This document shows positions 14,440 to 21,711 of a stretch of DNA of 23,806 nucleotides, piece after piece (within the stretch, counting starts at the first letter, position 1; the number at the start of each line of letters is the position of its first letter). Position numbers and translations under genes: made by a program. Origin of the DNA: PNKC01 sp038323265 (GTDB lineage Bacteria; Chloroflexota; Dehalococcoidia; Tepidiformales; Tepidiformaceae); assembly GCA_038323265.1 (NCBI GenBank), contig JBBQGT010000041.1, forward strand, positions 1-23,806, in the 5' to 3' direction. The notes under the pieces are model-generated. The model worked only from the letters and a program-made list of their open reading frames with translations, did no database searches and had not been told where the DNA came from.

Positions 14440-14477
14440 TTGGCGAACGGCCTTGACGAGACTACCCTCGCTGCATG
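14440..14477 (+). promoter_or_regulatory. Complete leaderless promoter of the DUF169 gene
   Basis: TTGGCG (14440-14445), a 17-base spacer and TACCCT (14463-14468) are followed by 6 bases and the ATG at 14475. Transcription would start on or next to the A of the start codon; no Shine-Dalgarno site exists. Confidence 0.6.
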
Positions 14478-15278
14478 ACCACCATCGACCTCGAATCCAT
14501 CCCTACCGAAGAGCCGGTGACCTACGACTGGGCAACGCTCGTGGGCGAACTGAACCAACTGCTGCGGCTGAAGACCACACCAATCGGCATGAAAATGTTC
14601 GCCACCAAAGCCGAGATGGAAGCCGTCCCAAAGATTCGGCGCCCCGGCTCGATACACACCACCGACCAGATCGTTGCCCAGGCGGCGCGCCTCGGCTGGA
14701 CGGTCGGCATTACCAACGATGACCTCGTAGGCGCGCAGTGCGGCGCAGTCATCGGGCTCCACCCGCAGGACGACAAATGGCTCTCGGGTAAGAACATGGC
14801 CGGTGTCTGGTTTGAAACGATCGAAGACTCGGCCGACCACCAGGCGGCGATGGATTGCGTACCCTACGGCAACTTCGAAGCGATGGCCGTCTCGCCGCTC
14901 ACTTCTGGCCGCCTGGACCCGCCGGACATCTGCCTGATCTACGCCACGCCTGGCCAGATGATCATCCTCATCAACGGGCTACAGTGGTCCGGCTACAAGA
15001 AGTTCGAATGGAGCGTGGTGGGCGAATCCGCCTGCGCCGATTCCTGGGGCCGCGCTCTCAAGACTGGCGAGCCAAGCCTCGCAATCCCTTGTTTCGCTGA
15101 ACGGCGCTACGGCGGCGTTTTGGACGACGAACTGCTGATGGCCATGCCGCCGAAGTACCTCCCACGCGCAATCGCCGGCATGAAGCGACTGGCGGGAAAC
15201 GGCCTTCGTTACCCGATCCCCCAATACGGCATCCAATCAGACGCCCGCGCTGGGCTATCGGTGAGCTATGGCGGCTAA
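14475..15278 (+). CDS. DUF169 domain protein
   Basis: A 267-residue cytosolic protein of the DUF169 family. The opening helix (VGELNQLLRLKTTPIGMKMF) and the later segments DDLVGAQCGAVIGLH, PLTSGRLDPPDICLIYATPGQMIILINGLQWSG and FAERRYGGVLDDELLMAMPPKYL are typical. The family is uncharacterised biochemically; members occur near metal, tetrapyrrole or C1-related genes, but nothing of that sort lies beside this one. Several Cys (for example GAQCGA, ESACADS, IPCFAERR) are spread in a way that could bind a cofactor; that is inference. The stop overlaps the stop of the convergent Uma2 gene by four bases. Confidence 0.88.
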   Translation: MTTIDLESIPTEEPVTYDWATLVGELNQLLRLKTTPIGMKMFATKAEMEAVPKIRRPGSIHTTDQIVAQAARLGWTVGITNDDLVGAQCGAVIGLHPQDDKWLSGKNMAGVWFETIEDSADHQAAMDCVPYGNFEAMAVSPLTSGRLDPPDICLIYATPGQMIILINGLQWSGYKKFEWSVVGESACADSWGRALKTGEPSLAIPCFAERRYGGVLDDELLMAMPPKYLPRAIAGMKRLAGNGLRYPIPQYGIQSDARAGLSVSYGG

Positions 15279-15820
15279 CGGAACAGAGTCTCCAGCACCA
15301 CGGCCACGCCGGGCAGCGATTCCACTGGCACGGGGCCGCTCGTATAGAGCGTTTCCCTGTACGTCCTGTCTGGCTGCCGCCTCCAGGCGATGATCGTCTT
15401 TTCGTACGGGTGAACGCGCCAGATTTCGAGGTCACCGCGCCGCTGGTACTCCGGAAACTTCTCGTCCACGTCGTATTCCCCGGTCGACGGCGACCAGACT
15501 TCGGCGACGAACGGCAAAGGCGCATCATAGCTCTCCAGCGCCCGGCTGCCGTGGAACTTCACCGTGTAGTCGTACGGCAGAACCATCACGTCTGGGATGA
15601 AAGAATTGGCCTCCCCGCGTCTTGCGTAGCCCGCATTGATTCTGACTTCGAAGCGCGTCCGATCTAACAAGGATCGAATCGCGTAGCCCAGTTCAGTGCC
15701 CGCAAAGTTGTGCGGATAAGTCATGTCCGGCTTCCGCCGGGGACGCCCACAGACCAACTCCCACTGGGAGTCTTCGTCCTCCAGGGCGAGCTTTTCAAAG
15801 GTTGCCACCGAAACTGCCAT
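15275..15820 (-). CDS. Uma2 family (DUF820) putative restriction-endonuclease-like protein
   Basis: A 181-residue protein with a PD-(D/E)XK-type nuclease fold. The core motif appears as FIPDVMVLPYDY (Asp of the PD motif), then PLPFVAEVWSPSTGEYDVDEKFPEYQRRGDLEIWRVHP, where Glu in AEVWSPST and Lys in DEKF fit the catalytic set. Uma2 proteins are common in large families in Chloroflexota, Cyanobacteria and Deinococci; their role is unknown. The start at 15820 has GAGGTG 5-6 bases upstream and a TACACT box about 20 bases before that; the open frame continues to 16012 without family sequence. A second, broken Uma2 gene lies at 17267-17805. Confidence 0.9.
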   Translation of the reverse strand: MAVSVATFEKLALEDEDSQWELVCGRPRRKPDMTYPHNFAGTELGYAIRSLLDRTRFEVRINAGYARRGEANSFIPDVMVLPYDYTVKFHGSRALESYDAPLPFVAEVWSPSTGEYDVDEKFPEYQRRGDLEIWRVHPYEKTIIAWRRQPDRTYRETLYTSGPVPVESLPGVAVVLETLFR

Positions 15821-15999
15821 TGCCGCACCTCGTTCCTCCAGTGTAGCGCTCCCGCTCGCGCGCATTATGGCGGTTTGCGACCACGTTTCTTCAAGCCTGA
15901 CTTTCGATCCCGCGAATCTCAGTGTCTCGATGGTCCCAAATTGCAAAGTGTGGATAATGCACCTTCCTGAGGCGCGTTTCCGCCCGGTAAGGAGCGCAC

Positions 16000-17229
16000 A
16001 TGGACTACCCAATTCGCCCGATGACCAAGGACGATCTGCACCCCTTCTTCAAAGCGCAGGCTTCTAGCTTCGGTTACGACTTTCGCGCAGAACGGTTCGA
16101 AAACGACATGGGGCCGGACATTCGCGAGTACGAGCGCTCCACCTCCGTCTGGGACGGCGACCAGGTGGTGGGCACCGCTGGCATCTGGTCGTTCGAAACC
16201 ACCGTTCCGGGCGGTGTTCTACCCACTGCCGGGGTCACCTGGGTGTCCGTACGCCCGACGCACCGCCGCAAGGGCATTCTCACGGCGATGATGCGCACAC
16301 AGATGGACGCTGTGCACGAACGCGGCGAGCCACTCGCGACCCTCTGGGCCTCAGAGAGCGTGATCTACGGCCGCTTTGGCTACGGCAACGCAGCGGAAGG
16401 GGCGAACCTCAGCATCAATCGCCACCGTGCCGAAATTCGCCATGCTGCGCCGAACCGGGGCCGAACGCGTTTCGTTGAACGCGAAACCGCGCTTCGCGAT
16501 TGGCCTGCAATCTACGACCGCGTACGCCTGACGCAGCCGGGCATGCACACCCGCCACACTAACTGGTGGGAGGTGCGCAACTTCAACGCCGTCGATACTC
16601 GCGCTCCCGAAGGCTTCACGAAGAATTTCTACGCGCAGTACGAGGAAGACGGCGAACTCCGTGGCTATGTCATGTACCGCACGAAGGCGAGCGAAGGCCT
16701 GGGTATTCCGGACGGGCTCATCCGCATCACCGAACTGATGGCCGAAACCGACGCCGCCTACGGCGCGTTGTGGGAGTACATCTTCGGCGTGGATCTCATC
16801 GGTACCATCGAAGCGCCGTTCCGCCGGGTCGATGAGCCGCTCACCTGGATGCTCGCAGACCCTCGGCAACTCCACCGGCAGGTAGCTGACACCCTGTGGG
16901 TTCGCCTCGTGGATGTGCCCGCGGCGCTCGCCGGTAGGCGCTACATCTCCGAGGGCTCGCTAGTCATCGAAGTCGCCGACCAGTTCTGCCCGTGGAACGC
17001 TGGCAGCTACCTGCTGGAAGGCGGGCCTGGCGGCGCGACCTGCTCCCCGACCACTCGTACCCCGCAGGTCACGCTCAATGCCAACGACCTCGGGGCTGTC
17101 TTCCTCGGCGGTGTGCGGCTCAGTACGCTCGCACACGCCAACCGCGTAGAGGGCTCAGCCGATGCCATTCGCCTCGCCGATCGCATGTTCCAGTGGGACT
17201 GTCTGCCGTGGGAATGCGAGGTGTTTTAA
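16000..17229 (+). CDS. Eis-like GNAT acetyltransferase with C-terminal SCP2 domain
   Basis: A 409-residue protein of the Eis family (enhanced intracellular survival), known for acetylating amines such as aminoglycosides at several positions. The first GNAT domain has the acetyl-CoA loop VSVRPTHRRKGILTAMM and the strand VTWVSV. LWASESVIYGRFGYGNA supplies the conserved Tyr-Gly-Arg-Phe-Gly-Tyr segment. A second degenerate GNAT domain covers about 185-290, and the end is an SCP2-type domain (RYISEGSLVIEVADQFCPWNAGSYLLEG). The protein ends in Phe, and in Eis the C-terminal carboxylate takes part in catalysis. Start at 16000 has AAGGAG 6 bases upstream. Substrate not shown by sequence. Confidence 0.9.
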   Translation: MDYPIRPMTKDDLHPFFKAQASSFGYDFRAERFENDMGPDIREYERSTSVWDGDQVVGTAGIWSFETTVPGGVLPTAGVTWVSVRPTHRRKGILTAMMRTQMDAVHERGEPLATLWASESVIYGRFGYGNAAEGANLSINRHRAEIRHAAPNRGRTRFVERETALRDWPAIYDRVRLTQPGMHTRHTNWWEVRNFNAVDTRAPEGFTKNFYAQYEEDGELRGYVMYRTKASEGLGIPDGLIRITELMAETDAAYGALWEYIFGVDLIGTIEAPFRRVDEPLTWMLADPRQLHRQVADTLWVRLVDVPAALAGRRYISEGSLVIEVADQFCPWNAGSYLLEGGPGGATCSPTTRTPQVTLNANDLGAVFLGGVRLSTLAHANRVEGSADAIRLADRMFQWDCLPWECEVF

Positions 17230-17266
17230 GCCCACGAGCCCCGGAAAGCGACGGTACCATCGAAGC

Positions 17267-17805
17267 ATGGTGACGAAGCAGCAACTGAGCGTGCAGGAAT
17301 AGCCGGCAATGCCTGAGGGGCCTCCCTATAGCGAGTACGTCCGTGGGGAGGTTGTGCGAAAAATAGCGCCACAAAGGAAGCACGTCTCCCTCGTGGAGGA
17401 GCTCAGCCATTACATCGGCGGCTATCGGAGACGCGCGGGCGGCTTTTCAGGGGCCGAACAGCGCGTCAAGTTCGAAACCGAACGCGCCCCGATTTTCGCC
17501 TGCCTGACTACGCCTATTGGCCCCAGGGAAAGTCGCAAGGCCCGGACGAAACGCTGCTCCCCCTAACACTGGCGATCGAAGTCTGGTCGCCTGGCGAAAC
17601 GACCGAGAGCCAACGCGCGACATGCCGCTACTACCGTCACCATGGTGTGGATATCGCCTGGCTGATCGATTGTCAGTCGCGCACGGTCGAGGTGTTCGAA
17701 GGTGAAGCGGGTGGTGTTCCTCTGGCCGGTGACGAATCGCTGCAATCTCCGCTGCTTCCGGGCTTCGAATTGTCGCTCTTGCTGCTGTTCGCCGCGATGG
17801 ATTAG
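17267..17805 (+). pseudogene. Broken Uma2 family gene (nonsense codon plus frameshift)
   Basis: From ATG 17267 the frame reads MVTKQQLSVQE, then TAG at 17300-17302 where family members have Tyr (EYLAMPEGPPY is usual), then PAMPEGPPYSEYVRGEVV with the classic Uma2 start. Around 17480-17487 the family sequence moves to the -1 frame: VKFETE is followed in the new frame by RPDFRLPDYAYWPQ, then LTLAIEVWSPGET and AWLIDCQSRTVEVF, ending at TAG 17803-17805. All core motifs (PD, EVWSP) survive, so the damage looks recent. TACCAT at 17255-17260, 6 bases before the ATG, looks like the old leaderless promoter. The 3' end overlaps the end of gatD by four bases. Confidence 0.85.
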
Positions 17806-18560
17806 CCCCGGCTGCGCCGCTCCGCCACGCCCACCGCGACCGTATGAGCGGCGCCCTCGGCTCCATCGTCTAGCGGCGCAAGCGCGACCGACTCGCCATA
17901 GCGCCGCTCCAGAGCCAGACGGATCAGTTCGTCTGCTAACGCCGGGTTCTTCGGCAACAGACTGCCATGCAGGTAGGTCCCGAACGCGTTCTTGTAGCGC
18001 GCCCCTTCCTTGCCGTCCTCGGCGTTGTTCCCGAAGCCGCGCGTCACAGTGCCAAACGCCGGCTGGCCGGGCGCCAGGTAAGTCCGCCCTCCGTGGTTTT
18101 CGAAGCCCACCACCTCGCCCGCTTCCGTCGCCAGCACAACGTCGCCAATGCACCGATCCGCCATTGGGCCGGGATGGCGCGTTTCAAGGTCGAAAACGCC
18201 GATCCCGGGAATGACGCCGCCTTCCTGGTCCACGTACCGCCGTCCGAACATCTGGAAACCGCCACAGACCGCCAGCGCCGCCAGTCCGTCATCGATCGCA
18301 GCCTTTAGCGCGGGCCCGCGCTCAACCAGGTCGTCGGCGATGCGCCGCTGCTCGCGGTCCTGTCCACCGCCCATCAGCACGAGGTCGAAATCCCTGGGAT
18401 CGAATGGGTCGCCCACGTTCACTTCAGTCAGTTCAAAACCGATGCCGCGCGCCACGCAACGATGCCGCAGGGCGATCACGTTCCCCCGGTCGCCGTAGAT
18501 GTTCATCACGTCCGGATAGAGGTGGGCAACGCGCAACGTGCGTCCTTCTGCTGAAGCCAT
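17802..18560 (-). CDS. gatD: Type 1 glutamine amidotransferase, GatD-like (lipid II isoglutaminyl synthase subunit)
   Basis: A 252-residue class I (triad) glutamine amidotransferase of the CobB/CobQ-like branch. GatD with MurT amidates the D-glutamate of lipid II. The nucleophile Cys99 is in ALAVCGGFQMFG, and His198 in YLHGSLLPKN; the N-terminus LRVAHLYPDVMNIYGDRGNVIAL is very typical of GatD, as is GFENHGGRTYL. In S. aureus GatD the pair is Cys94 and His189. MurT, normally next to it, is absent here. The ATG at 18560 has a leaderless promoter upstream. Length exceeds classic GatD by a short C-terminal tail. Alternative: an orphan cobyric-acid-synthase-like amidotransferase. Confidence 0.88.
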   Translation of the reverse strand: MASAEGRTLRVAHLYPDVMNIYGDRGNVIALRHRCVARGIGFELTEVNVGDPFDPRDFDLVLMGGGQDREQRRIADDLVERGPALKAAIDDGLAALAVCGGFQMFGRRYVDQEGGVIPGIGVFDLETRHPGPMADRCIGDVVLATEAGEVVGFENHGGRTYLAPGQPAFGTVTRGFGNNAEDGKEGARYKNAFGTYLHGSLLPKNPALADELIRLALERRYGESVALAPLDDGAEGAAHTVAVGVAERRSRG

Positions 18561-18596
18561 GGCACCACCTTACGAAAGCCCACCGCTCGCCGCCAA
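18558..18596 (-). promoter_or_regulatory. Complete leaderless promoter of gatD
   Basis: On the minus strand, TTGGCG (18591-18596), an 18-base spacer and TAAGGT (18567-18572) are followed by 6 bases and the ATG. This is the same layout as at 14475. Confidence 0.55.
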
Positions 18597-18680
18597 TCCC
18601 GTTCGCCCGCAAAGCCCGGGCGCTCTCTATACTTCGCTCCCGGCCACCCGCTCGGCCACACCACGCTCACGGATACGCCA

Positions 18681-19538
18681 ATGGACCTCACGCCCACGAT
18701 CCTGCTCGACGGCCTCAAATTTCCCGAAGGCCCGCGCTGGCACGAGGGCCGTCTCTGGTTCTCCGATATGCACGCCCACCGCGTGATGACTGTCGAAGAG
18801 AGCGGTCAGACGTCCATCATCTGTGAGGTGCCGAACCGCCCATCGGGCCTCGGATTCACGCCAGACGGACGCCTCCTCGTTGTTTCCATGACCGACCGCA
18901 AGCTCCTCTGTTTGAATGGCAACCTTGGCCTCAAAGAGGTCAGCGATATTAGCTTGCTCGCAGGCGGCGACGCCAACGACATGGTGGTGGATGACCAGGC
19001 GCGCTGCTACATTGGCAACTTCGGCTTCGATTACTCGAACGACGAAAAGTTCAAGGCGGCCAGCCTTGTCATGGTCCGGCCGGACGGCGTCGCGCAGGTG
19101 GTCGCTGATGATCTACTTTTCCCGAATGGCACCGTGATCACCCCCGACGGCGCCACCCTGATCGTCGCCGAGTCTTACGGCCGCCGCATGACCGCTTTCG
19201 ACATCAACAAGGAGGACGGCACGCTTTCGAACCGCCGTATCTGGGCCGAAATTGAGCCCGCGACGCCGGATGGTATCTGCCTTGACGCCGAGGGCGCGAT
19301 CTGGGTCGCCTCGCCCACGACCGAGGAGTTCATCCGCGTCAAGGAGGGCGGCGAGACTACTGACCGCGCCAAACTCCCACCGGGCAAGGGCGCTTACGCC
19401 TGCATGCTCGGCGGCGCCGATGGGCGAACGCTCTTCCTCTGCACTAGCGAAGGCTCGCAGCAGGACCGTATAGAAGGGCGTTCTCAAGGCTGGATCGAAA
19501 CCGTCCGCGTCGATGTCCCGGGCGCTGGCCGCCCGTAA
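18681..19538 (+). CDS. SMP-30/gluconolactonase/LRE family six-bladed propeller protein
   Basis: A 285-residue lactonase-type beta-propeller. Motifs: FPEGPRWHEGRLWFSDMHAHRV, where Glu of PEGPRW is the first metal ligand, NRPSGLGFTPDGRLLVVSM, then AGGDANDMVVDDQARCYIGNFG, DDLLFPNGTVITPDGATLIVAESYGRRM with the Asn ligand, and ATPDGICLDAEGAIWVA with the Asp ligand. These metal ligands (Glu, Asn, Asp) fit SMP-30 lactonases; the natural substrate is unknown. ATG at 18681 follows a region with TATACT at 18628-18633 as a possible -10. The TAA overlaps the ATG of the next gene by one base, so the two are coupled. Divergent from gatD. Confidence 0.9.
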   Translation: MDLTPTILLDGLKFPEGPRWHEGRLWFSDMHAHRVMTVEESGQTSIICEVPNRPSGLGFTPDGRLLVVSMTDRKLLCLNGNLGLKEVSDISLLAGGDANDMVVDDQARCYIGNFGFDYSNDEKFKAASLVMVRPDGVAQVVADDLLFPNGTVITPDGATLIVAESYGRRMTAFDINKEDGTLSNRRIWAEIEPATPDGICLDAEGAIWVASPTTEEFIRVKEGGETTDRAKLPPGKGAYACMLGGADGRTLFLCTSEGSQQDRIEGRSQGWIETVRVDVPGAGRP

Positions 19539-20407
19539 TGGCGCCCAACTACCTGGTGCGAGCCACTCGGCACACGGTCGAAACCTGGTCCGTCGCCCGA
19601 ATGCCATTCGAGCCGACGGGCTGGAAGTTGGAGTGGCGGAATGAACTGAAGAGCGCCCTCCGTGGGGTCCATGCTCCGAGCGGCTTCCTCGCGGCGCGCT
19701 ACGAGTCCGCGTCTGCTGCGCTCTGCGATACTGAAAACGTATTGTTCTATAACGTGGGCGGTGTGTTCGCCGTCTCCACTCGCCGCGGCCTTCGTTTTGA
19801 GCGCTCGTTTGGGACACCTCGAAGCCCCGAACCCCTTAGCGCCTCAGCGATGCACAGCCAGAGCTATTCGGCGGCGTGGCCAGGCGAACCGTTCACAGTG
19901 TGGACCGAGGGTAACCAACTTGCCGCCTTCGCGAACGTGACCATTCCGGCGATCGGCGGAAGCACCAATCCCGCGCTTATTTGGCTACCTATAAGACGTG
20001 CTATGGCTCGACGTGCACGCTCCAGCCATCAGGGGCAGCCCTTCGCGCTACGATTGACTCTCGATTGCCCGCTACGGACGAGTGCGGCCGCGGGTCTCGT
20101 GAAGCCCTTGTTCGATGGCGTCATCGCCGCCTTTAGTGCTCATGATGGATCGAGTTTGGAAGACATCGTCGCTTGGCTCCGGGACCGATTTGGCATAGAT
20201 CTATCGCTCGCACGAGAGACGCTTGGATCCCACCAACACGATCCTCTAGGCACACGGCGGCTGCTTCATCGGCGAGCAGGGGGCTTTCAGTGGGCGCCCG
20301 ACGATGATCACTGTGTCGCTGGCGAACTCGTCATCACGAGAAGACACCAGAGTGATTTTCAGTTGACCGGGCAGCTAGTCGCTGTCGAACCGCGCCCGGC
20401 TGCGTGA
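19538..20407 (+). CDS. Unknown protein coupled to the SMP-30 gene
   Basis: A 289-residue protein with no signal peptide or membrane segment that I can assign to no family. It begins on the A shared with the TAA of the SMP-30 gene (TAATG), a usual sign of coupled translation. The first half is rich in Ser, Arg, Ala and Trp with short beta-like stretches (ENVLFYNVGGVFAVS). The second half reads as a helix-turn motif: VKPLFDGVIAAFSAHDGSSLEDIVAWLRDRFGIDLSL, then HDPLGTRRLLHRRAGGFQWAPDDDHCVAGELVI. Base composition in the second half is somewhat lower in GC than neighbours. It ends 19 bases before scpB on the opposite strand. Confidence 0.65.
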   Translation: MAPNYLVRATRHTVETWSVARMPFEPTGWKLEWRNELKSALRGVHAPSGFLAARYESASAALCDTENVLFYNVGGVFAVSTRRGLRFERSFGTPRSPEPLSASAMHSQSYSAAWPGEPFTVWTEGNQLAAFANVTIPAIGGSTNPALIWLPIRRAMARRARSSHQGQPFALRLTLDCPLRTSAAAGLVKPLFDGVIAAFSAHDGSSLEDIVAWLRDRFGIDLSLARETLGSHQHDPLGTRRLLHRRAGGFQWAPDDDHCVAGELVITRRHQSDFQLTGQLVAVEPRPAA

Positions 20408-20426
20408 ACGGCCGGTACGGAGTTCG

Positions 20427-20990
20427 CTAGAGCGCGCTGACTTCCGCCTCGGGCTCCTCCCGCGGGAGTGCTGGCAGTTCTTGTGGGCTGCGGATGCCGA
20501 AATGCTCGAAAAACTTCATCGTCGTCCGATAGAGCTTTGGCTTGCCGGGGCCGGCGCCCGTGCCTACATGATCGATCAGGCCGCGCTGCTCCAGCGTGCC
20601 CACCAGCTTGTCGCTGTTCACGCCGCGAATCCCCTCAATCTCGGCGCGCGTGCATGGCTGGCGGTAGGCGATGATCGTCAGCGTCTCAAGCGCTGCGCGC
20701 GAGAGCCTTTGGCCCGGCCCGCTGCCCAGCAGTTCGTCCACCAAGCGGCCGTACTCCGGCGCGTTTACCAGTTGAAACTTCTGGCCATCTTCCATAACGC
20801 GCAGCCCGCGCACTTCGTAGTCAGCAGTTAGCTGCTGAAGTGACTTGCGCGCCGCGCCGTCCGAAACTCCAGCCGCGCGCGCAAGCGCACCCAAACTCTG
20901 AGGTTCGTCTGCGACAAAGAGCAGCGCCTCCATCACCCAGGGCAGTTCGTTCGTGCTCGGCGGCCGTGGCCCACCATCAGTCACGGACAA
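20427..20990 (-). CDS. scpB: Segregation and condensation protein B (ScpB)
   Basis: A 187-residue ScpB, a tandem winged-helix subunit of the SMC-ScpA-ScpB condensin complex that organises and separates chromosomes. Features: WVMEALLFVADEPQSLGALARAAGVSDGAARKSLQQL (first winged helix), GLRVMEDGQKFQLVNAPEY, then LSRAALETLTIIAYRQPCTRAEIEGIRGVNSDKLVGTLEQRGLID, and LYRTTMKFFEHFGI. The TTG at 20990 is 6 bases after GAGG; GTG 20984 is a second choice. Both overlap the end of amaP, so the genes are coupled. scpA, the usual neighbour, is absent from the window. Confidence 0.95.
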   Translation of the reverse strand: MSVTDGGPRPPSTNELPWVMEALLFVADEPQSLGALARAAGVSDGAARKSLQQLTADYEVRGLRVMEDGQKFQLVNAPEYGRLVDELLGSGPGQRLSRAALETLTIIAYRQPCTRAEIEGIRGVNSDKLVGTLEQRGLIDHVGTGAGPGKPKLYRTTMKFFEHFGIRSPQELPALPREEPEAEVSAL

Positions 20991-21711
20991 CCGGTTCCTC
21001 GGAGCGTGGCGGCGGTGTCATCCGTGGTGGCTCGGGGCCGTAATCGGGGGCCGCGTTGCTGAGCACATCCGCCGTCGGGACGGGCATCTCCATGTCTTCG
21101 CGAACCACCGGTCGAGCGTCCGGCTTGCGTGGCCTGGAATAGCCCGCTGGCCGCCCCTCGGAAGACGCGTCGTAGCTGATCTTGATCGTGGGCCGGCGGA
21201 CATTCGTCACGCCCACCTGGTCCCGAAGCACTGTTGCGACGCCCTGTGCGAGCATCGTCGTAACGTTCGCGATGTTCGCTGTCGGCTCAATGCTGGCGTC
21301 CAGCGATGTGTCAACCGCGCCGCCATTCAGGCGTACACGAGGCATCACCTTGTGCACGTCCGGGTAGCTTTCCAGTTCCTGGCGCAGCAGACTCTCAACT
21401 GCCCCGGCCGTCACTTCAACCACGCCGCCATCGGCCTGGGTCATCCGGATAGTTCCCGAACTGGTCTCTTTCGAAGCCCGCATTACCGCAACAACCAGCG
21501 TGAAGAGTCCGAACAATGCCACCGCGCCGCAGATCGCCGTGAAGGCCACCTTCGCACTGTCCGTGCTGCTGATGAACGCCTGCATGTTCAGGTCGCTCAT
21601 CGAAATATCGAGCTTGCGGTCCTGGTTCCAGGCGAGCCCGATCAGGCCCCCTGCGGCCGCGATGAGCAGAAGGCTGTAGAGAATGAGAAGTGCTCGCCGA
21701 AACGCGTTCAT
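20977..21711 (-). CDS. amaP: AmaP-like membrane protein with Asp23-type domain
   Basis: A 244-residue protein resembling AmaP, the membrane anchor of alkaline-shock protein Asp23. It has two membrane helices (RALLILYSLLLIAAAGGLIGLAW near 6-28; VAFTAICGAVALFGLFTLVVAVM near 56-78), then an Asp23-like domain (about 88-185): VVEVTAGAVESLLRQELESYPDVHKVMPRVRLNGG, ANVTTMLAQGVATVLRDQVGVTNVRRPTIKISYD, and a long Pro-rich charged cytosolic tail. The start at 21711 is fixed by GGAGGA just upstream and by ATGA overlap with the mtaB stop. Named by layout; a role in cell-envelope stress is inferred. Confidence 0.8.
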   Translation of the reverse strand: MNAFRRALLILYSLLLIAAAGGLIGLAWNQDRKLDISMSDLNMQAFISSTDSAKVAFTAICGAVALFGLFTLVVAVMRASKETSSGTIRMTQADGGVVEVTAGAVESLLRQELESYPDVHKVMPRVRLNGGAVDTSLDASIEPTANIANVTTMLAQGVATVLRDQVGVTNVRRPTIKISYDASSEGRPAGYSRPRKPDARPVVREDMEMPVPTADVLSNAAPDYGPEPPRMTPPPRSEEPVVRD

